Assembly: GCF_017830045.1 (NCBI RefSeq)
Contig: NZ_JAEDXU010000003.1
Span: 186,001 to 250,000, forward strand
Source of the DNA: Enterococcus larvae
GTDB taxonomy: Bacteria; Bacillota; Bacilli; Lactobacillales; Enterococcaceae
Direction of reading: 5' to 3'
DNA: 64,000 nt
Below the pieces are notes generated by a model. That model was given only the letters and a program-made list of their open reading frames with translations. It was not told the origin of the DNA and made no database searches. Below, in pieces: positions 38,370-47,854 of the stretch; the first letter of the stretch is position 1, and every line of letters begins with the position of its first letter. The position numbers and the translations under genes are program-made.

Positions 38370-38804
38370 CTATTTCCCCAACACAATCAATCCTGAGAGC
38401 TGATGGAATCCGTTTTTAAGATAAAATTTTTCCGCAGGAACACCTTTTTCCGTATTCAGCATCATCCCATCCATACCTAATTGTAGGATTTCTGCTTCGA
38501 TTTGAGCTAAAAAAGCACTACCTATGCCTTTTCCCTGCAACTCTGTTTTAACACAAAATTCATCGATATAATATTCGATACCCTCTATCCAAGGTTTCTT
38601 CAATCCAAGACACAGTCCGATTACTTCATTGTCTTCAACTGCAATAAAATTCAGATAACAAGCTTGTGTCAGAAAATTTTTGATCAATCTTTCTACCTGC
38701 TCCTTCGACTCATATTCCTCATTCCACGGCTCTTTAGTAAACACTGAAATATAGAGTGCCGTTGCTGCATCGATATGTGTTTCTTCCAAATAATGGATTT
38801 TCAC
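38370..38804 (-). CDS. GNAT family N-acetyltransferase
   Basis: A 144-residue acyl-CoA-dependent acetyltransferase. The acetyl-CoA-binding motif A is VKTELQGKGIGSAFLAQIE (R/QxxGxG/A pattern), and the C-terminal YLKNGFHQLSG is the usual GNAT beta-strand end. The substrate is unknown. The start MKIHYLEETHIDAATALY is typical of the family. It is alone between a terminator and a DUF7832-like gene. Confidence 0.88.
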   Translation of the reverse strand: MKIHYLEETHIDAATALYISVFTKEPWNEEYESKEQVERLIKNFLTQACYLNFIAVEDNEVIGLCLGLKKPWIEGIEYYIDEFCVKTELQGKGIGSAFLAQIEAEILQLGMDGMMLNTEKGVPAEKFYLKNGFHQLSGLIVLGK

Positions 38805-38844
38805 AAAATTCCTCCTCCCCTACTGCTTCAATCATTTTTTCCTG

Positions 38845-39312
38845 TCATGAAGTTGCTTCAAGCTGTAAAAACTCTTGGTAGCGCCGGTCGATGATCTCCT
38901 TCACTTTTTGATAATTTTCGTCAGAATAAATAATGCCGTAATCTGATTCTTCTACGCCGACCAGATACTCCAGCATCAGTGTTCCATAATCGGCTAGATA
39001 AGAGCTGTACTTATCGGCAAACATAGTATTTCCCTCATAATATTGATCCGCAAAAGCTACGCCAGCATCATCAAAATCTTCTGCCAATAAAACACCGTCA
39101 TTGAATTCAAACAACAAATCCAGTGCACTGTGATTTCCCTCTCTAACAGATTGTACCTCCTCTGCCATATCATCCATTAGATCTTCTCCGACAAAATTAT
39201 TTTCCAGCATCCAACGATAAAAGAACGCAATATGAACACCGCCTTGCTCAATCTCAATCCCCTTTGGAAAATCCGCCGCATCAAAATGCCACTTTGCTTT
39301 ATCATATGCCAT
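38845..39312 (-). CDS. DUF7832-like protein
   Basis: A 155-residue acidic cytoplasmic protein starting MAYDKAKWHFDAADFPKGIEIEQGG. The YDxAKWH...FP....QGGVHIAFFYRWMLENN pattern recalls the DUF7832 family, often found near SMI1/KNR4 and polymorphic-toxin immunity genes; this is from memory. No catalytic motif is visible. ATG 39312 follows AGGAGG. Confidence 0.65.
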   Translation of the reverse strand: MAYDKAKWHFDAADFPKGIEIEQGGVHIAFFYRWMLENNFVGEDLMDDMAEEVQSVREGNHSALDLLFEFNDGVLLAEDFDDAGVAFADQYYEGNTMFADKYSSYLADYGTLMLEYLVGVEESDYGIIYSDENYQKVKEIIDRRYQEFLQLEATS

Positions 39313-39677
39313 CGTATGTATTCCTCCTTCATTGAATCCATTCCTCTTAGAATCCAGCCTTTCCTACAGTTTAATGGAGCTGTTCTCTTGTATCAAGGAG
39401 AAGTTCGTTTGACATAATAATAAACACAATCGGCACCCATGAAATTATTTCCGGGTGCCGATTGCTAAGAAGTATGTGTGTGTGTTTCCTGAGTTGTTTT
39501 TAATGACAGAGTCTGCGCCCCTGTTTCCCGTTTTCTATAAAAACGTCACAGTCCGCTGTTCATCTAGTTTATGTGTAATATTGTGTTTCCCTATTCCTTC
39601 GTAACTTCATCAATGACATTCATCCTGTGCAATTGTGACAAGCGTATTCTTCCCCTTAGTACTATGTGCGCCGTGAG
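39313..39677. other. Intergenic region with strong hairpin
   Basis: A 365-base gap holding one 12-bp perfect hairpin (39427-39464), otherwise no recognisable gene. Confidence 0.45.
39427..39464 (-). terminator. Hairpin downstream of P-type ATPase 2
   Basis: Perfect stem CAATCGGCACCC/GGGTGCCGATTG with a 14-base loop. On the minus strand it is followed by an interrupted T-rich tract; it probably ends the ATPase transcript, about 210 bases after its stop. Confidence 0.6.
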
Positions 39678-42257
39678 TTACGCCACCACCTCCTTTGATT
39701 TTTTCTTTCTAATCTTTTTAGTCACTAGCTTCTCCAGCTCCACAATCAGGAAGATCCCAAAAGTGTTTAACAGGATAGAGAGATGCTGAGATGTCGTCAA
39801 TACTGTAAGTCCAATTGCTTGCTGTGCTATCGGTACAAGTAAAACGATTCCCTGTAGTACAGCTAAACATGCCAGAGAGATGAAAATTGCTTTGTTCTTG
39901 AACATCGCTTTATTGATCGATGGGTCAAGAAGCTCACGACAGTTAAGCATGTAAAACGCCTGTGCAAGTACAATACTTTGTAAGAGCATCGTCTGCTGAA
40001 CCAGCTGGCTTTCAGCCTGCATGGCAATCAGGTAAGCCGGAACAGTGATTAGCAAGGAAACATAGACGATTCGGAAAATGCTGTAACCTGAAAGCATTGG
40101 CTCCTTAGGATCACGTGGTGAGCGCTTCATGATGCTCTCATTTGCCGGCTCGAACCCTAGTGCATAGGATAGCGTGATTGTTGTAACCATATTTACCCAA
40201 AGAATCTGAACCGGTGTTAATGGGAGCGGAAGATTAGTCATCAGGGCAAAAATCACAATCAAGCCCTGTGCCAAAGCGGTTGGTAAAAAGAAGTTGATTG
40301 TCTTTTTCAAGTTGTCAAAAATTCGTCTACCTTCCTTGACCGCTCTGGTGATTGTAGCAAAGTTATCGTCAGCTAAGACCATATCGGCTGCCTGCTTACT
40401 TACTTCACTGCCCTTGATTCCCATCGCGATCCCAATGTCCGCCTTCTTCAAAGCTGGAGCATCATTCACGCCATCACCTGTCATTCCTACTACCTCGCCG
40501 TTTTTCTGCAAAGCTGTAACAATCCGCAGCTTATGCTCAGGTGTCGTTCTAGCAAAAATATCTACTTTCTTTACTTGTCTTTGCAGCTCTTCATCTGAAA
40601 GATGATCTACATCTTTCCCTTCCAATGCATACGCTGTGTGATTCAGACCAATTTGTTTGCCAATTGCGATTGCTGTATCCTTGTGATCGCCAGTGATCAT
40701 TTTTACTCCGATCCCAGCTTGAAGGGCTTCTCTTACAGCAACAATAGCAGACTCCTTCGGCGGGTCGATGATCCCCGCCAGTCCCGCCATTGCCACACCA
40801 GTCAACGTATCATGATTAAGCTCCTGATCCTTTGATACATGCTTCATCGCAAAGCCAAGAACCCGTTGTCCCTTCTGAGCCAGCTCAGCCGCCTGAGCTT
40901 TCCAGTAGTTCTTCTCTGCCTCATCCAACTGTGCCATTTCCAACAATACCTCTGGTGCTCCTTTGACGAACAACACATCCTTACCATCTGACAGCTCATG
41001 GACAGTTGCCATGTACTTGTAAGCAGAACTGAAAGGGATTTTATCCTTTTTCTCTAAGAAAGGAACAGGCTTATCATCCACAAACTTCAGCAAAGCCAGC
41101 TCAGTTGGATTTCCACTCAGCTCTGTCACAGATTGAGAGCCTGCAAGCTTCAAATCCTGACAGTTGTTCATGATCGAGGTGATTGTCAGCTCCGTTTCCT
41201 CATCTGTGGAAGCTGTAGGTGCACCCTTTGGCAGGATAATATCAGCGACTGTCATTTCATTCTTCGTCAAGGTTCCCGTTTTATCTGAACAAATCACTGT
41301 CATCGATCCTAATGTCTCTACTGCCGGCATACTTTTAACGATTGCCTTCTCCTCAGCCATCTCTTTTACGCCCATTGATAAGATCATGGTCAAAACAGCC
41401 GGTAGCCCCTCTGGAATAACTGCCACAATCAGAGCAATCACAGAAGAAAGCAGCAAACTGACATCCATTCCGTGCCTAAGCGTCGTGAAGAAAATCAAGA
41501 ATACGATAAACCCAATCAAGCCCTTGAATATCTGCTTGTTCAGCTGGTTCATTTTCCGAATCAATGGCGTCGTCTGTTTTTCCACAGATTGCAACGCTGA
41601 ATTGATCTGTCCGATTTCCGTAGCATCTCCAGCAGCAACAATTACACCCGTTCCTGAGCCATCTTGTACTAAGGTTCCCGAGAATGCCATGTTAGTTCTA
41701 TCTCCCAGAGGTGTATCCTCTTCAAGAATACCTGTCTGTTTTTCTACAGGCAGAGACTCTCCTGTCAAGGCAGACTCTTCAATAACCAAGTCATGCGTCT
41801 CAATCAAACGTACGTCTGCCGGTACGACATCGCCGCTTTTCAAAAGGACGATATCACCGACCACCAACTCCTCAGAAGCTACTGTTTTCCTAATGCTTCC
41901 TGAAAGAATGACCGCTTCTTGCCCCATCATCTGCTTCAGACCATTCAATGATTCCTCAGCTTTACGCTCCTGCAGATAACCAATCAAACCGTTGATCACT
42001 ACTACTGCCAGAATGATTCCCATCTCAACATAGCTTCCTGTGATTCCCTTTAGGACAGCTGCCACCATCAATACGATCATTAGCAAATCAACAAAGTGTT
42101 TGCCGATTTTCTGCCATGTCTTCAATTGATTTTTTTCAGATAGGGTATTAGTTCCCTCCTGCTCCAACTTCTGCTTTCTCGTCTCGTTGTCCAAGCCTTT
42201 CGTTGAACTATCTAGTGTTTGTATTACATCATCTGCTGTATATTTATGCCATTTCAT
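39678..42257 (-). CDS. P2A-type cation-transporting ATPase (Ca2+/Mn2+)
   Basis: An 859-residue P-type pump. Actuator loop TGES at about 165-168, ion-site helix VIPEGLPAVLT at 280-290, phosphorylation motif DKTGTLT with Asp325, and MTGDGVNDAPALKKADIGIAMG are present. The IPEGLP motif and N-terminal WHKYTADDVIQTL place it near PMR1/YoaB-like Ca2+/Mn2+ ATPases. It is only moderately similar to the ATPase at 3928-6603. ATG 42257 follows GGAGG. A 17-bp perfect hairpin lies in its 5' region (42462-42499). Ion preference is not decidable by eye. Confidence 0.88.
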   Translation of the reverse strand: MKWHKYTADDVIQTLDSSTKGLDNETRKQKLEQEGTNTLSEKNQLKTWQKIGKHFVDLLMIVLMVAAVLKGITGSYVEMGIILAVVVINGLIGYLQERKAEESLNGLKQMMGQEAVILSGSIRKTVASEELVVGDIVLLKSGDVVPADVRLIETHDLVIEESALTGESLPVEKQTGILEEDTPLGDRTNMAFSGTLVQDGSGTGVIVAAGDATEIGQINSALQSVEKQTTPLIRKMNQLNKQIFKGLIGFIVFLIFFTTLRHGMDVSLLLSSVIALIVAVIPEGLPAVLTMILSMGVKEMAEEKAIVKSMPAVETLGSMTVICSDKTGTLTKNEMTVADIILPKGAPTASTDEETELTITSIMNNCQDLKLAGSQSVTELSGNPTELALLKFVDDKPVPFLEKKDKIPFSSAYKYMATVHELSDGKDVLFVKGAPEVLLEMAQLDEAEKNYWKAQAAELAQKGQRVLGFAMKHVSKDQELNHDTLTGVAMAGLAGIIDPPKESAIVAVREALQAGIGVKMITGDHKDTAIAIGKQIGLNHTAYALEGKDVDHLSDEELQRQVKKVDIFARTTPEHKLRIVTALQKNGEVVGMTGDGVNDAPALKKADIGIAMGIKGSEVSKQAADMVLADDNFATITRAVKEGRRIFDNLKKTINFFLPTALAQGLIVIFALMTNLPLPLTPVQILWVNMVTTITLSYALGFEPANESIMKRSPRDPKEPMLSGYSIFRIVYVSLLITVPAYLIAMQAESQLVQQTMLLQSIVLAQAFYMLNCRELLDPSINKAMFKNKAIFISLACLAVLQGIVLLVPIAQQAIGLTVLTTSQHLSILLNTFGIFLIVELEKLVTKKIRKKKSKEVVA

Positions 42258-42392
42258 AATTTTTTCCTCCTGTTATTTCTTTTGGATATACTCTTAGTAT
42301 ACGGATTTTGCCAGCCTGTGAAGGTCACGTTTTTCAGAAAGCTATGAAAAAAATTAGTTTGTTTGCAAAAACTATGCTTAAGCAATCAAGAT

Positions 42393-42437
42393 AAAAAAAT
42401 AGACAGCACGGCTCAAATAGAACCTCTGTCTGTTTTT
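42393..42437 (-). terminator. Terminator of the MATE gene
   Basis: Stem built around CAGACAG/CTGTCT, flanked by a T-run on either strand (TTTTTTT downstream on minus). Confidence 0.7.
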
Positions 42438-42461
42438 TCTATTAAGGGTGGATCTAATCCA

Positions 42462-42499
42462 ACCTATTTTTATCCAGATATGTCTGGATAAAAATAGGT
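42462..42499. repeat. 17-bp perfect inverted repeat
   Basis: Arms ACCTATTTTTATCCAGA and its exact complement are separated by TATG. It lies between the MATE stop and the ATPase promoter region; it may be an operator or an additional transcript end. Confidence 0.6.
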
Positions 42500-42568
42500 C
42501 ATCTCCAAAAGTTGATTATTCGTTTTAAGAAATAGGCATAATACGAATACAGTTATTCCAGAAATAGA

Positions 42569-43942
42569 CTAAGAAGCCCCTTGCTCCAAATATTCTGTAC
42601 TCAAGGAAGACATCGAATGAGACATTTGCTTCATATAACGCTTCATCATGACCAATGCAAAGATTGCGGTAACTAACTCTGTGATCGGCATGACCCACCA
42701 AAGAGTACCCGCACCTAGAAATGCCGGAAGTAGAAAGATCAGACTCCCGCTAATTACCAAACCACGAGCGATTGAAATGATGAATGCCGCTTTTGGCTTC
42801 ATCAAGGCTTGAAAATAATACGTAGAAAAAATATTGAATGGCAGAAAAATAAAAGACAAACTATAACTGCGAATAATATCTGGTGCTATCGCCATGATTT
42901 CCTGACTTGGCTCCATAAAGATTTTCACCAGCATTAATGGTGCTGCTAAACTCAGCAATGTCCAAAACAGGCTGAAAAATCCGGCAGTTCCCAACGCATA
43001 CTTCAATGTTTCATTGATTCGATTTCCTTTCTTAGCCCCAAAATTAACGGATAAGATCGGCTGAGCTGCTTGTCCGACACTATAGGCACAGCATTGTACG
43101 AAGGTGCTGATATTCACAATGACACCGTAGATCGACAAGGCATCTGTCCCCAAATATTTCATGATTTGTCGATTGAACAAAATCGTCACGATTCCCATCG
43201 CAACATCAACAAAAAATGTAGAAAACCCAATCACAGTAATTTCCTTCAGCTTCCTCATAACATTTTTCGGTTTCCTCAGCACCAACGTATTCCTCTTAGT
43301 CAGAAAATGGGTCAGAAGCAACAGGAATGAAATTCCCGAACCGATGGCAGTAGCTAAGCCAGCGCCAAAAATCCCCATATCAAAGGTAAAGACAAAAAGA
43401 TAATCGCCAAACATATTGAATACACCGCCGGCAAGAATTGCCGTCGTAGCAAGTCCCGGGCTGCCGTCGTTCCTTAAAAAAGCCGCCAGCATTTGATTAA
43501 ACAGAAACGATGGTAGAACAAACTTTATCGGCAGCAGATACTGCTGCGCTAATGGCAGTAATGCTTTGCTGGCACCAAACAGTTGTAGTAAAGATTGTTC
43601 AAATGAAATGAAACCGCCCCATGCAAGAACAGCTAAAATAACTGAGCCAATGACAGCGACTGTAAAATAATCATTCTCTACTTCATCTACACCTGCCATT
43701 TTCCCTTTCATCGTACTAAATATGACTGAACCCCCGATACCCATAAGCAGTCCAAGACTGTAAATAATGTTCCATACTGGAGCAACTACTGCTAGTGCCG
43801 CAGTACCATCAGGTCCTTGATATTGTCCGACCATTGCCATATCTACAACTGAATAGATTGACGTGATCAGCGCACTGCCAAAGGCCGCCGACAGGTAACG
43901 AAAATAGACCTTCTTGATTTTTCCCTCTAAAAATTCATTCAT
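42569..43942 (-). CDS. MATE family efflux transporter
   Basis: A 457-residue protein with twelve predicted spans in two halves, of the MATE (NorM/MepA-like) family, which exports cationic drugs in exchange for Na+ or H+. The N-terminus (FRYLSAAFGSALITSIYSVVDMAMVGQYQG) and the QAAQPILSVNFGAKKG loop are typical of the MepA/DinF-like branch. ATG 43942 follows AAAGGAGGATAATC. A rho-independent terminator ends only about a dozen bases before this ribosome site, which suggests attenuation. Confidence 0.9.
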   Translation of the reverse strand: MNEFLEGKIKKVYFRYLSAAFGSALITSIYSVVDMAMVGQYQGPDGTAALAVVAPVWNIIYSLGLLMGIGGSVIFSTMKGKMAGVDEVENDYFTVAVIGSVILAVLAWGGFISFEQSLLQLFGASKALLPLAQQYLLPIKFVLPSFLFNQMLAAFLRNDGSPGLATTAILAGGVFNMFGDYLFVFTFDMGIFGAGLATAIGSGISFLLLLTHFLTKRNTLVLRKPKNVMRKLKEITVIGFSTFFVDVAMGIVTILFNRQIMKYLGTDALSIYGVIVNISTFVQCCAYSVGQAAQPILSVNFGAKKGNRINETLKYALGTAGFFSLFWTLLSLAAPLMLVKIFMEPSQEIMAIAPDIIRSYSLSFIFLPFNIFSTYYFQALMKPKAAFIISIARGLVISGSLIFLLPAFLGAGTLWWVMPITELVTAIFALVMMKRYMKQMSHSMSSLSTEYLEQGAS

Positions 43943-43961
43943 GATTATCCTCCTTTAAAAT

Positions 43962-44012
43962 AAAAAAAGCCGGATAAGGCAACAGATATCTCAATCCGTT
44001 GTCTTATCCAGC
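43962..44012 (-). promoter_or_regulatory. Leader terminator (attenuator) of the MATE gene
   Basis: On the minus strand a long stem (GCTGGATAAGACAAC paired with GTTGCCTTATCCGGC, few G-U pairs) is followed by TTTTTTT and then directly by the MATE ribosome site. A small frame MMRWIRQRIEISVALSGFFY... runs through the terminator and stops just before the MATE ATG; it could be a leader peptide, though its ribosome site is poorly spaced. Confidence 0.6.
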
Positions 44013-44056
44013 GCATCATTTCAGTGAATGATCTGCCCTCCGAGCTAATACTATTT

Positions 44057-44085
44057 ATTTTAGAGTTTGTTCTATCTAATGTCAA
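44057..44085 (-). promoter_or_regulatory. MATE gene promoter
   Basis: -35 TTGACA (44080-44085), 17-bp spacer, -10 TAAAAT (44057-44062). The start would give a leader of about 100 bases containing the attenuator hairpin. Confidence 0.78.
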
Positions 44086-44147
44086 GAACCCATTTAGCAA
44101 TGAACTTATTTGGTCCCATATCCGATCATCATAAAAAATTCTCAACA

Positions 44148-45533
44148 TCAAGCATTCTCTTTTTCAATCTGAATACCGTTGTTTTCAAATGCAATCACTA
44201 GGTTTGAACGCATCATCTGATCATTGCTGTACCTTTCCCACATCTGATAATAAGCTTTGACTAACTCAGGATGCTGTTCACGTGCCATCCCTTGTAGTGC
44301 CGCATGGGCAACCCAATAAGAATCGCTCTCCATCCAAAGAATAAATTCATTTAGATAGTCCATATGATCTTTGGCATGGCTGATAGCCCAAACTGCCGTT
44401 TTTCGTTCATCCTCTTTTACCGTTTCATCCATAGCAAAAGCCAGTAAATCTTTTCCCATAAAAACACTGCATTCCTTCATGAAGAAAATAACTTGGCTTT
44501 TCCCTTGCAAGTCTTTATCCCACAGCAGTTTTGCCATAGCAACGTAATACTCGTTTTTCACAGATTCCGGGATTCGTCGTGCACAAGCAACTGCTGCTGA
44601 GACATTTCCTCCCTCAAGCAGTCGATCAAACATTCCCATCGCAGAGATCTCATCAAATTTCAGTAACAGCTCTAAACGCAATACATCCAACTCTTCATCA
44701 TCTCGTTGTTGAATGAATGTGATTGTACTAGGGGAAATTGTTGAAAATCGATAGAGACTTCTCAAAATATCATATCTTTCTTCTTTATCAGCAGTGGGGT
44801 AATCATGTTTTAACTCTTCCTCACTTCCCAATCTGAAATACCCATAGGAGGTGGTACTATTGCCCTGAATGATTTCTTTAAAGTAGTTCTCATACCACTC
44901 TAAAAATGTCATATTTGTTAAATATGGACCGTAATCAGGATCTAGATTCCAGTCGATATAAACGATTTTACCTATTTCCGAGCCACTTACCATCAATAGA
45001 TTGTCATACGTACAGCCTTGTGTACCAATATTCAGCATCCCGCCGTATAACTGGTCCATTGCTTCATCATATAAATCATCATCGTCTTCTGTCTCATCCA
45101 TTATTTGCTTCCAGTACTCTTTACTCAGCTTCCTATCAATCAATGCTTCTCTACCGACAGCAGCAGTGTGCTCTCCTGAACCAATGACTTTCTCCAATGT
45201 TGTTACTCCATAATACGGTCCCGCACCGCCATTACCTACCTGCGTCAGAAAAAAGACATACTCTTTCGGCAAAATGATCTGGTATCTTTCTTCAAATGCT
45301 CTTACTTCAGCTATAGATATTACTGGTCCCAATTGATACTTGTGCGTACCTGCGCCGAAAATCTCTCGCCCTTTATCTACATCCCCAGCCGTAGCAACCA
45401 AGTTTCTAATATACAGACCATGAGCTTCCGTTAGTCGATCACCTGTAAAGGGAACCCATTCTACATGTTTCTCATTGTATTTTTCCTTACTATTCGTTTT
45501 TCTAGAGAATAAATTTTTCAAATTATTTAACAT
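44148..45533 (-). CDS. SMI1/KNR4 domain protein with helical repeats
   Basis: About 461 residues starting at ATG 45533 (MLNNLKNLFSRK), five bases after GGAGG. The N-terminal third carries a SMI1/KNR4-like domain (IAEVRAFEERYQIILPKEYVFFLTQVGNGGAGPYYGVTTLEKVI; later LLMVSGSEIGKIVYIDWN). The last ~200 residues form short HEAT-like helices. SMI1/KNR4 proteins often serve as immunity proteins against polymorphic toxins. It is 45 bases before a gene of unknown function on the same strand. The specific role is not known. Confidence 0.75.
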   Translation of the reverse strand: MLNNLKNLFSRKTNSKEKYNEKHVEWVPFTGDRLTEAHGLYIRNLVATAGDVDKGREIFGAGTHKYQLGPVISIAEVRAFEERYQIILPKEYVFFLTQVGNGGAGPYYGVTTLEKVIGSGEHTAAVGREALIDRKLSKEYWKQIMDETEDDDDLYDEAMDQLYGGMLNIGTQGCTYDNLLMVSGSEIGKIVYIDWNLDPDYGPYLTNMTFLEWYENYFKEIIQGNSTTSYGYFRLGSEEELKHDYPTADKEERYDILRSLYRFSTISPSTITFIQQRDDEELDVLRLELLLKFDEISAMGMFDRLLEGGNVSAAVACARRIPESVKNEYYVAMAKLLWDKDLQGKSQVIFFMKECSVFMGKDLLAFAMDETVKEDERKTAVWAISHAKDHMDYLNEFILWMESDSYWVAHAALQGMAREQHPELVKAYYQMWERYSNDQMMRSNLVIAFENNGIQIEKENA

Positions 45534-45578
45534 TGCTGCCTCCAAAATATTATTGCCCTTATTTGAATACAAAATAAA

Positions 45579-46340
45579 TCAGCTTATAAAAAAATCAGTT
45601 GAATAAGGAAAATTCCCCCTGTTCCATAACCATAGTGGTGTATGGATATCGATTGGTTCATAGTTGCTGTGCTCTAACAGTTCTTGCCAGCGCTCTGCTA
45701 CAATTTGCTGTACGTTGTTATTTTTTGATTCTTCTTCATTTATCAGTCCTAATTTAACACTTGCTTGAATAACATTTGTATCTGGTGCGACAGAAATATT
45801 CCAACGATCTTTCAGCTGTACATCTGTGTATTGAGTCATAACATATAGCCAGTAATTCATGATTTTATTCCCTGACAAATAAGGAAAAGCCTTTTTATTA
45901 TTGAACATATATGCTTTTATTTTTGATACAGTGTAGTCGTTTTTCTCAAAAAAATTACGTACATCCCCATCAAAACCCTCTTGGAAAGTCTGGCAAAGTC
46001 GAGACCAAATTATAGGCTGTTTATTCTTTTGCAGAGCAACCTTATGCTTTATAAGCTTTACTCTAAGCTCCTCCTCTTCCATAGAGACAACCTTTTTCGG
46101 AATAAATATATCTGCCGTCCGTGGATCTTTGGCAGCAGCATCCGCACTCTCCCATAATTTATAAGCATTTCTTTGATAGTTTAGCGCCATTGGCAAAGTA
46201 TAATATAAATAATTTTCTTTACTCCCTTTCGAATAACCAGGATTATAGTCTTCAGGCATGATTTCCCCGCCCAGCTTTCCAGATTTATGGTACTCGATAA
46301 GTATCATCGCCTTATTAAAAATCTCTTTTTTATTGTCCAT
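45579..46340 (-). CDS. Protein of unknown function (helical, 253 aa)
   Basis: I do not recognise this protein. It is rich in Trp, Tyr and Lys and helical. It contains LYYTLPMALNYQRNAYKLWESA, a FPYLSGNKIMNYWLYVM segment and a C-terminal TPLWLWNRGNFP. The layout faintly recalls HhH-type DNA-glycosylase-like folds, but no catalytic Lys/Asp signature is clear, so I make no claim. ATG 46340 follows GGAGGATC. It is co-directional with the SMI1/KNR4 gene and likely co-transcribed. Confidence 0.6.
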   Translation of the reverse strand: MDNKKEIFNKAMILIEYHKSGKLGGEIMPEDYNPGYSKGSKENYLYYTLPMALNYQRNAYKLWESADAAAKDPRTADIFIPKKVVSMEEEELRVKLIKHKVALQKNKQPIIWSRLCQTFQEGFDGDVRNFFEKNDYTVSKIKAYMFNNKKAFPYLSGNKIMNYWLYVMTQYTDVQLKDRWNISVAPDTNVIQASVKLGLINEEESKNNNVQQIVAERWQELLEHSNYEPIDIHTPLWLWNRGNFPYSTDFFIS

Positions 46341-46608
46341 TTGATCCTCCCAATATTGAGTATTTGTTTAACTTTCTAAATTATCACTATAGTAAGAGTC
46401 CGTTGTTACCACCTTCAACCTGAGAAAAAATTATTTCTTATTCTTTGGTTAGCAGCCGTTTGTATAAAACTCTATCAATCACATCTATGTTTCATTGTTC
46501 ACTATTTTTACTATCAATAATATAGTACCATTATTACGAAGGGAATTTGCCTTTTTTATAGCTTTATCCATTATTTCCTCAACTATACTAAAAAGGGTGT
46601 TGAACACA

Positions 46609-47244
46609 ATGACAAAGATCGATCTTATCAGAACAAAATCTTCAGCGGATTTCTATGAAGTGGACTTGTTGATCGACGAAAAACCATTAGCTGAACAATT
46701 CTATTCCCTTACAAATAAAGAAGAACTTCTCTTACTAGCACTTGCCTGGGACAAGAAGCTGACCTCTCCCCAAGAAACACAATACATTCAAGAGCTGTTG
46801 AAGCAGAAAAAAAGTGGAAACATCCCACTTCTTATCTGTCCAGATGATTTGGATTTCGACTGTACAGTTGTTGTGGTAAAAATCAGCTATAAATCAGACT
46901 CTGTTGTTTGGCACAAAATCGGTTATGTTAAAAAGGAAAATTTTTCTTTTGATAAGAAGAAGACTTCCGGATACATGGATTATTCCACATGGGTAGAAAA
47001 TGATGTTGAAAAATATTCAGAAGACTATTTTTTCAAAAAGAGTAAGGATATCAACTGGGAAGCTCTCTGGTCGCTGGAATGGACTGAGGAAGAGCGTCGC
47101 CGGATCTGGCATTATGATCATCCCTATTTCAATGACGATCAAAATATTGAGTGGCTCGTTGAGTTGAACTGGACATTTGATCTTCCTGTTTACGATGATA
47201 TATTAACGAAGCTTATTAAGTTGGTTGAAAGCGATCCTCTATAA
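46609..47244 (+). CDS. Protein of unknown function (211 aa)
   Basis: Start ATG 46609 (MTKIDLIRTKSSADFYEVDLL) is preferred over upstream codons because AAGGGTG precedes it. The protein is acidic and rich in Trp (e.g. VVWHKIGYVKK, INWEALWSLEWTEEERRRIWHYDHPYF). No family is recognised. It is divergent from 45579-46340; its neighbours (SMI1/KNR4 and unknown) resemble toxin-immunity islands. A terminator follows at 47320-47357. Confidence 0.55.
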   Translation: MTKIDLIRTKSSADFYEVDLLIDEKPLAEQFYSLTNKEELLLLALAWDKKLTSPQETQYIQELLKQKKSGNIPLLICPDDLDFDCTVVVVKISYKSDSVVWHKIGYVKKENFSFDKKKTSGYMDYSTWVENDVEKYSEDYFFKKSKDINWEALWSLEWTEEERRRIWHYDHPYFNDDQNIEWLVELNWTFDLPVYDDILTKLIKLVESDPL

Positions 47245-47854
47245 GCACTTGCTCATTTATTCACTAAGACAAACAAGCTCACTGCAAAAGCAGCGAGCCT
47301 GTAGTCATGGACGTAATGAAAGCTGCATTGTATAGCGCTGTCTGCAGCTTATTTTTGACTGTATTTATGCACATTTCAAAAAAATGAAATAACATTCAAC
47401 GTCATTTAACAAATATATTAAAAGTAGGAAGATAAAGCTTAAAACTCTTAGTTTAAAGTAAACTGCCTACGTCCAATCTCACGATTCATGATATTCTTGA
47501 TGAAAGGGTCGATCTTCTCATCCCTTTAGAATGGAGAACACCACCGAGCTTTTCCACACACACATAACCAAAAACAACGACCCTATTGATCATTGAAGTT
47601 AAAGCTCTTATTCACTCTTAGGCCTTTTTTTATTGATACTTCTCCTCTAAGAATTAGATATTCTCTCTTTACTCATCAAAAGAAATAAATCCTGTAAACT
47701 ACCAAATCGGAAGCTCTCTTAGAGTTATTAAAAGAATCTCAAACATATTATCACCTCACAATATATTGGGGAAAACACTTTCAATATATTCTAAATAGAT
47801 TATAATATAGACAAAATAAATTGTCTTATGACAATTGTAATATCAGGAGGGTTT
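47245..47854. other. Intergenic stretch with terminator
   Basis: This 610-base AT-rich gap holds the terminator of the preceding gene and, close to 47855, the promoter of the Rgg-like regulator. No gene is convincing; a short minus-strand coding-like segment near 47470-47560 is interrupted by stops. Confidence 0.4.
47320..47357 (+). terminator. Terminator after the 211-aa gene
   Basis: Stem AAGCTGCA/TGCAGCTT followed by ATTTTTG. Confidence 0.65.

Larger units (their letters stand above)
42258..42568. other. Gap between MATE gene and P-type ATPase 2
   Basis: This 311-base stretch holds a terminator of the MATE gene (42393-42437) and a perfect 17-bp inverted repeat with a 4-base TATG loop (42462-42499). 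The second structure has no T-run after it. I see no yybP-ykoY (Mn2+) riboswitch core, though the ATPase type would suit one. Confidence 0.5.

Noticed and set aside
42258-42568. Manganese (yybP-ykoY) riboswitch before P-type ATPase 2
   Set aside because: The ATPase type would suit one, but I could not find the conserved internal-loop motifs; only terminator-like stems are present.
43945-44151. 68-codon frame before the MATE gene as a real protein gene
   Set aside because: It overlaps the end of the SMI1/KNR4 gene and the promoter; only its last part (after 44024) could be a leader peptide and is discussed with the attenuator.
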